A stretch of 11,209 nucleotides of DNA from Actinomycetes bacterium. Lineage in GTDB: Bacteria; Actinomycetota; Actinomycetes; Mycobacteriales; Micromonosporaceae. Location of the stretch: NCBI GenBank assembly GCA_023437285.1, contig JAEZGP010000204.1, positions 1 through 11,209 on the forward strand, written 5' to 3'. Shown here one piece after another: positions 7,613-11,209 of the stretch. The translations under genes were made by a program, and so were the position numbers. Under the pieces are notes generated by a model, which was not told where the DNA came from, did no database searches, and saw only the letters and a program-made list of their open reading frames with translations. Numbering within the stretch: position 1 is the stretch's first letter; the number at the start of each line of letters is the position of its first letter.

Positions 7613-7729
7613 CAGAACGGCACCACCGGCTCCTGCGCGCCTTGGCATGACCCGTCGCTGGAGTCTGCGACACTATGCGCCGAGCGCAGCGCCGCCAGGG
7701 CGCTTTGACGGCAGGTCCGAGGAGCGGCG

Positions 7730-8413
7730 ATGGCGTCACAGCTTCGCCCACCCAACCGGGCGCTGATCATGCATTTCACGCACATCGACAACATGCCGTC
7801 GATCCTGGCTGCGGGCCAACTGGTCGCCGACACCGAGGCTCAGACGGCCGGGCTGGCCACCGACGTCGGGGACGCCGGGGTCAAGGCCAGGCGACGGACC
7901 ATTTCCGTCAACTGCGGGCCGGGCGGGTACGTGGCCGACTACGTACCGTTCTACTTCGCGGAGCGATCGCCCATGATGTACCGGATCGCCTGTGATCACC
8001 GAGACGGCGTTCCGGGTCGCTATCCGGACGGCGACGACCCGCTTGTCTATCTGGTCAGTTCAGTCGACCAGGTGATGTCGGCCGGGCTTGCCTGGGTGGC
8101 GAGCGACGGCAACTGCGCGACGGCAGTGACCCGGTTCCTGGCTGAGCCTGCCGAACTGGCTGCAAGCATCGACTGGCAGCTCATGCGCCAGACCATGTGG
8201 AAGGACACACCCGAGGACCCTGATCGGACGAGACGGCGCATGGCTGAGTTCCTCATCTACCGCCGGTGTCCGCTGTCGGTCATGCTCGGGTACGTCGTGC
8301 GCACGCAGGAGCGACGCGACCAGCTGCTGGGGGCGCTGTCCGAGGCAGGCGTGGTCGGGGCATATGTTGATGTCAGACCGTCCTGGTACTACGGGGACAT
8401 GAGGCGGGGGTGA
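7730..8413 (+). CDS. darT: DarT toxin, ssDNA thymidine ADP-ribosyltransferase (DUF4433)
   Basis: Toxin that transfers ADP-ribose from NAD+ onto thymidine in single-stranded DNA, blocking replication; DarT homologues act in toxin-antitoxin modules and phage defence. It has 227 aa, close to the usual size. The family pattern runs the full length: HFTHIDNMPSILAAGQL at residues 15-31, an Arg-rich segment 54-56 where the family's catalytic Arg lies, DYVPFYFAERSPMMY at 70-84, PLVYLVSS at 104-111 and AEFLIYRRCP at 172-181 with the catalytic Glu expected at E173. A terminal SWYY completes the pattern. GAGGAG at 7719-7724 is 5 nt before ATG 7730; an in-frame ATG lies just before the HFTH motif but has no such site. 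No inactivating change is visible. The antitoxin follows 6 nt after the stop. Confidence 0.93.
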   Translation: MASQLRPPNRALIMHFTHIDNMPSILAAGQLVADTEAQTAGLATDVGDAGVKARRRTISVNCGPGGYVADYVPFYFAERSPMMYRIACDHRDGVPGRYPDGDDPLVYLVSSVDQVMSAGLAWVASDGNCATAVTRFLAEPAELAASIDWQLMRQTMWKDTPEDPDRTRRRMAEFLIYRRCPLSVMLGYVVRTQERRDQLLGALSEAGVVGAYVDVRPSWYYGDMRRG

Positions 8414-8419
8414 GGTTCC

Positions 8420-9523
8420 ATGATCATTGAAAGTGACGGGAATCTTCTTACCGCCGAGGTCGACGCCCTGGTCAACACCGTCAACACCGTCGGCGTAATG
8501 GGTAAGGGGATCGCGCTGCAGTTCAAGCGCGCCTATCCGGCCAATTACGCGTTCTACCGTGCGGCCTGCAAGGCAGGCGACGTCCGGCTCGGCGAAATGC
8601 TCCTGTTCGACACGGGTCGGCTCGGTCCGCGCCGTTTCGTGATTAATTTTCCGACCAAGGGTCACTGGAAGGCACGATCGCGACTTGACGACATCCGCAG
8701 CGGGTTGGCAGACCTGATCCGCGTCATCCGCGCCAAGAAGATTGACTCGGTGGCGGTTCCCGCCCTCGGGTGCGGCAACGGCGGGTTGGACTGGGGCGTG
8801 GTCCGCCCGATGATCGTTCAGGCGTTCGCCGAACTCCCCGAGGTTCGGGTGTTGCTCTATCCGCCTGCCGGCGCCCCCGCGCCGGAAAGCATGCCGGTAG
8901 GCACTGCTCCGCCCAGCCTGACCCGGGGCCGGGCCGTGCTGCTCGCCGCAATGCAGCGGTATCTGCAGAGCGCCTCCGCGATCGACCCGCGAGACGGGGT
9001 CAGCGAACTTGAGATCCAGAAGATCGCCTACTTCCTGCAGGTTCTCGGGCAGCCGTTGAAGCTGTCGTTCCGTCGCGCCCTGTACGGGCCGTACGCGGAG
9101 CAACTTCAGCACGTCCTACAACAGCTGGAAGGCCATTACATGGTCGGGTACGGCGACCGGTCAGGTCGCGTCCAGGATCTGCGGCCGATCCGCCTCAAGC
9201 CCGCAACGGGTGCGCAAGCAACGGCGTGGCTCGATGCCCACGACGCGGCGGCGCACGACCGAATCGATGCTCTCCTTCGGCTCGTCGACGGCTACGAGAC
9301 CCCGTACAGCATGGAATTGCTGGCCACCGTGCATTTCGCCGTGGCGTCGGACCCGGGCTCCGACGAAGACCGCCTTGTAGAGCTCGTTCGCGGGTGGAGC
9401 GGCCGAAAGGCACGGCTCTTCACAGCGGACCACATCCGACTGGCCCACGAGCGACTGCGCGCGGAGGGCCTGCTCGCTACGGATCGCTTCACGGACGTCC
9501 AACCCGGCGACTCGGCCAGGTAA
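8420..9523 (+). CDS. darG: DarG antitoxin, macrodomain ADP-ribosyl glycohydrolase
   Basis: Antitoxin that removes ADP-ribose from thymidine in DNA through its N-terminal macrodomain and blocks DarT through its C-terminal domain. It has 367 aa, full length. Residues 1-150 are the macrodomain: ALVNTVNTVGVMGKGIALQF at 16-35, NFPTKGHW at 76-83 with K80 in the position of the family's catalytic lysine, and the ADP-ribose loop GCGNGGLDW at 117-125. Residues about 170-350 form a helical domain (ELEIQKIAYFLQVLG, then RALYGPYAEQLQ) typical of the DarG toxin-binding half. NTVNT replaces the more common NTVNC, so a loop Cys is Thr here. The ribosome site overlaps the end of darT (purine run 8406-8415), giving coupled translation so that toxin and antidote are made together. 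Confidence 0.94.
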   Translation: MIIESDGNLLTAEVDALVNTVNTVGVMGKGIALQFKRAYPANYAFYRAACKAGDVRLGEMLLFDTGRLGPRRFVINFPTKGHWKARSRLDDIRSGLADLIRVIRAKKIDSVAVPALGCGNGGLDWGVVRPMIVQAFAELPEVRVLLYPPAGAPAPESMPVGTAPPSLTRGRAVLLAAMQRYLQSASAIDPRDGVSELEIQKIAYFLQVLGQPLKLSFRRALYGPYAEQLQHVLQQLEGHYMVGYGDRSGRVQDLRPIRLKPATGAQATAWLDAHDAAAHDRIDALLRLVDGYETPYSMELLATVHFAVASDPGSDEDRLVELVRGWSGRKARLFTADHIRLAHERLRAEGLLATDRFTDVQPGDSAR

Positions 9524-9543
9524 GCCGACCACAGCCGTCCCGC

Positions 9544-9588
9544 CCCGACCGCGGCCGTGCCGAATTCACGGCGGCGCCGAAGGTCGGG
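9544..9588. terminator. Nested hairpin downstream of darG
   Basis: CCCGACC (9544-9550) pairs over 7 bp with GGTCGGG (9582-9588). Inside it GCCGTG (9554-9559) pairs over 6 bp with CACGGC (9567-9572) around a 7-nt loop. It lies 20 nt after the darG stop and just beyond the end of the minus-strand GH65 remnant. It may terminate darTG transcription. No U-run is present. Confidence 0.5.
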
Positions 9589-9598
9589 TGGGGTTCGG

Positions 9599-9880
9599 TC
9601 AACGCGGACGGGGCGTTTCTGAGTACGCGGACTCGCTGGCCGCGCCTGCGAACGGCAAGTCGAAGTCGAGGTGCTGCCCGGCGGCCAGCGACCGCACGAC
9701 ACCGCCGACGTGGATGTTGATGGGCGGTGCCTGGCAGGGGCGAAGGCCGACCCGTAGCCGATGATGGTCGACGTCGATGACGACCCAGTGCTGGCGGTAG
9801 AGCACTTCGACGTGCAGGGCGCGCAGTTCGCGCGGTACAAGCGGGTGCGGGTAGAGCACGTCTGCCCGGGTCTCCAGGCC
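9599..9880 (-). pseudogene. C-terminal remnant of a GH65 family sugar phosphorylase/hydrolase
   Basis: The minus-strand frame ending at TGA 9599-9601 resembles only the small C-terminal beta domain of GH65 enzymes (maltose, trehalose or kojibiose phosphorylases and relatives). The match starts near 9880 with GLETRADVLYPHPLVPRELR, continues HVEVLYRQHWVVIDVDHHRL, then PCQAPPINIHV and SLAAGQHLDFDLP, which is where such proteins normally finish. The catalytic barrel, over 600 residues in an intact enzyme, is absent. Upstream in this frame the sequence is just the shifted frame of the hydrogenase fragment, so there is no start of its own. It looks like the 3' end of a deleted gene. A fast-evolving short gene is less likely, because the match begins abruptly at the junction. 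Confidence 0.65.
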
Positions 9881-9891
9881 GCGATCACCTC

Positions 9892-10221
9892 GCCGGTCGC
9901 GCGGTCCGCCGACCACATGCGGCTGCGTGCCGGGTGCAGCACGCTCTTCCACGACTGCGGGCCGGCGGAGTGCGCGAACGCCGCCCGGTCGGCCCGCTCG
10001 CGCAGCCGGTAGTGACCCGCCTCGGTCGCCACGCCCCAGCCGTACGGCAACTCGGCCGCCGAGCCAAGCTCAGCGAGCACGATCGCACCGTCGCGTACGG
10101 TCGGCCCCAGCACGGTGAACCCGTCGGCCCGAAGAACGTTCACCAGGGCGTCCAAGCCCGAAAGGCCCGTGACGATGGGTCGCGGTTCGACCGTCACGGC
10201 CCCCACCTCTGCGGTCGCCAT
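9892..10221 (-). pseudogene. N-terminal remnant of hydrogenase/sulfite-reductase-type iron-sulfur subunit
   Basis: From ATG 10221 (or ATG 10248) about 110 residues match the N-terminal domain of the 4Fe-4S beta subunit found in group 3b-type hydrogenase/sulfhydrogenase and anaerobic sulfite reductase complexes. The signature is GLDALVNVLRADGFTVLGPT, VRDGAIVLAELGSAAELPYG, GHYRLRERADRAAF and GPQSWKSVLHPARSRMW. Intact proteins run about 330-370 aa and carry Cys-rich ferredoxin motifs, none of which are present. After residue 110 the frame turns into low-complexity Ser/Thr/Arg sequence and then antisense of darG, while homology resumes in another frame as GH65. The gene was therefore truncated by a deletion that fused it to another gene. 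No hydrogenase catalytic subunit is nearby. Confidence 0.65.
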
Positions 10222-10248
10222 CCCCTCATCGGAGGTCGACCCCGTCAT

Positions 10249-10434
10249 GCGACATGGCGCCTTCGGCGGTGACGGCCCCGAACTCCAACAGCGAACCGCC
10301 CAGGCCCCCACGCGAGGGCTGGGTGCAGATCCGCATATTTTGAGCGTATTACCCCGATCCGACCTCCGCAGGCAAACCGGAAGCGTCACAGAGCGCAGAA
10401 GCCATCACCAACTCAGTGACGACACGGTTGGCGG
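10249..10434. other. Short non-coding stretch with AT-rich patch
   Basis: No gene is supported between the hydrogenase remnant and the small minus-strand gene. An AT-richer patch at about 10334-10356 could be the old promoter of the remnant, but no clear promoter elements can be assigned. Confidence 0.3.
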
Positions 10435-10668
10435 TCAGGGCCGCGGCGGAAGCCCCATGATCTCGTTGGCCCGAGCGTGGAACCGGTCCTGCTCGGCGGC
10501 GGATGCCTCCATGTCCGCGAAGTGTTGGTTGTAGTCGCTGGGCCCGTCCCGGTCTGGTGGCGTGGGACCGGTGACGCCGGCGGCGATCTGATCGGCAACC
10601 CATTCGTCGTGCCACTTGGCCAGTGCGCGCAGGCGTTCACGCAACTCGGGATCAATGTCGTCCGGCAT
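10435..10668 (-). CDS. Small acidic protein of unknown function (77 aa)
   Basis: A 77-aa hydrophilic protein with ATG at 10668. It opens with a charged helix-like segment (MPDDIDPELRERLRALAKWH), has a Pro/Gly-rich middle (VTGPTPPDRDGP), then a second helix rich in Ala, Glu and His and the ending GLPPRP. The amino acid mix and codon use are those of a real high-GC gene: third positions are mostly G or C, and the overlapping frames give poorer proteins. There is no Cys, membrane segment or signal peptide. The ribosome site is weak. I recognise no family. It stands alone, between the decayed gene region and the divergent P-type ATPase gene, with about 200 bp separating it from the latter. Confidence 0.6.
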   Translation of the reverse strand: MPDDIDPELRERLRALAKWHDEWVADQIAAGVTGPTPPDRDGPSDYNQHFADMEASAAEQDRFHARANEIMGLPPRP

Positions 10669-10743
10669 GCGGCGAGACTACTGCCCTGGCCCGACCGAAA
10701 TGGTCACGGTTTCGCACGCCTTCAGGACCTTAGCCTCGCCTGT

Positions 10744-10765
10744 CCGGGACGTCGGCCGCTCCCGG
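10744..10765. promoter_or_regulatory. Inverted repeat upstream of the P-type ATPase gene
   Basis: CCGGGA (10744-10749) and TCCCGG (10760-10765) form a perfect 6-bp inverted repeat around a 10-nt centre, about 105 nt before the ATPase start and 76 nt before the divergent small gene. The GGGAC plus GGCC arrangement inside it is loosely like DosR/DevR-type sites, but does not match that consensus well. It could be an operator for the divergent pair. Confidence 0.3.
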
Positions 10766-10869
10766 CGCCAAGGGAATGCGGTCGAACCTGGGGGCGGCGA
10801 CGGCAGCAGGGGGCGCGGACCAGCCCGTACGCCCGAAGTCTGCGCGATGATGGGGACGAGGTGAGTCCG

Positions 10870-11209
10870 ATGCCTGAAAGTACGGACCGGCGGCGTCGCC
10901 CACCATGGCTGCACCGCCTCGCCGACGTCGCGGTCCCGGTGCTGTTCTGGGCGTGCACGCTGCTGCTGCTCGCCGGCGTCGCGGCGTTCGCTGTGGGCGC
11001 CCGTCCGGTCGCGGTCGGGCTGTGGGTGTCGGCGACGGCGCTGGGTCTGCTCTATTCGACGGTCACGCTCGCGGACGCGGTCCGCCATCGCCGCCCGAGC
11101 GTGGATGTGATCGCCTGGCTGGCGCTCGTTGGCGCGCTCGCGGTCGGCGAGACGTTCGCCGGTGCGGTCATCGCGGTGATGCTGGCCAGCGGCGTACTGC
11201 TGGAGAACA
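10870..11209 (+). CDS. Heavy-metal P-type ATPase, N-terminal part (3' end outside window)
   Basis: The first 113 residues of an integral membrane cation pump. A short basic leader (PESTDRRRRPPWLHRL) precedes hydrophobic segments at about residues 20-42 and 47-70. Then comes RRPSVDVIAWLALVGALAVG followed by AGAVIAVMLASGVLLEN, the hallmark of the A/B helix region just before the actuator domain in heavy-metal (P1B) ATPases. There is no N-terminal CxxC metal-binding domain. The ion-binding CPx motif and phosphorylated DKTG lie beyond the window, so the metal cannot be named. I use ATG 10870 because AGGTG at 10859-10863 is 6 nt upstream; GTG 10861 is in frame but would overlap that site. Confidence 0.88.
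   Translation, partial: MPESTDRRRRPPWLHRLADVAVPVLFWACTLLLLAGVAAFAVGARPVAVGLWVSATALGLLYSTVTLADAVRHRRPSVDVIAWLALVGALAVGETFAGAVIAVMLASGVLLEN

Noticed and set aside
9292..9890. Continuation of the hydrogenase-fragment frame through to darG
   Set aside because: After about 9892 the frame is Ser/Thr/Arg-rich non-homologous sequence and then antisense of darG; only the N-terminal part has homology.
1..11209. CRISPR arrays, tRNAs, transposases or integrase/attachment sites
   Set aside because: No regularly spaced repeats, cloverleaf-like sequence, DDE/recombinase motifs or flanking terminal repeats were seen, although the gene scar at 9599-10221 suggests past recombination.

Overview
The window is high-GC DNA (about 70 percent by eye) with strong G/C third-position bias and GTG as well as ATG starts. 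It carries a large BTAD/NB-ARC/TPR (AfsR/SARP-type) regulator and a DUF5317 membrane protein. This points to an actinobacterium, probably a filamentous actinomycete; the genus cannot be fixed from the sequence. No tRNA, rRNA, CRISPR array, transposase or phage gene was seen.

Layout. (1) 2-3641, plus strand: a tightly overlapping chaperone operon of the C-terminal part of a zinc-finger-less DnaJ/CbpA-type J-protein (cut by the window edge), a MerR-like chaperone modulator of the CbpM type, and the disaggregase ClpB. It ends at a strong hairpin (3674-3707) that can also serve the converging operon. (2) 3754-4528, minus strand: a DUF5317 membrane protein followed, with start/stop overlap and close spacing, by two micro-ORFs of 35 and 27 codons. 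Both have the form basic N-terminus, hydrophobic core, LLYTIGAP, short tail. (3) 4649-7423, plus strand, divergent from (2): a 924-aa BTAD/NB-ARC/TPR regulator. The 120-bp divergent region has a 26-bp imperfect palindrome near its centre. (4) 7730-9523: a complete DarT-DarG toxin-antitoxin pair (DNA ADP-ribosyltransferase and macrodomain antitoxin), preceded by a sharply AT-rich leader. (5) 9599-10221, minus strand: gene debris, the N-terminal part of a hydrogenase/sulfite-reductase-type iron-sulfur subunit joined out of frame to the C-terminal domain of a GH65 sugar phosphorylase/hydrolase. (6) 10435-10668, minus strand: a small orphan gene. (7) From 10870, plus strand: the start of a heavy-metal P-type ATPase, cut by the window edge.

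How the parts fit. The chaperone operon should act with DnaK (not in the window) in protein disaggregation. DarTG is a self-contained DNA-modification toxin/antidote module; family members are known in phage defence. The hydrogenase and GH65 remnants and the P-type ATPase are gene types I associate with actinobacterial stress/hypoxia islands, so the right-hand part may be a decayed island into which DarTG was inserted; this is inference.

The best candidate for an undescribed system is blocks 2 and 3 together: a TPR-bearing NB-ARC regulator divergent from a membrane protein and two tandem micro-peptides that share an eight-residue motif. It resembles a peptide-signalling layout, but function is inferred only from gene arrangement and peptide form.
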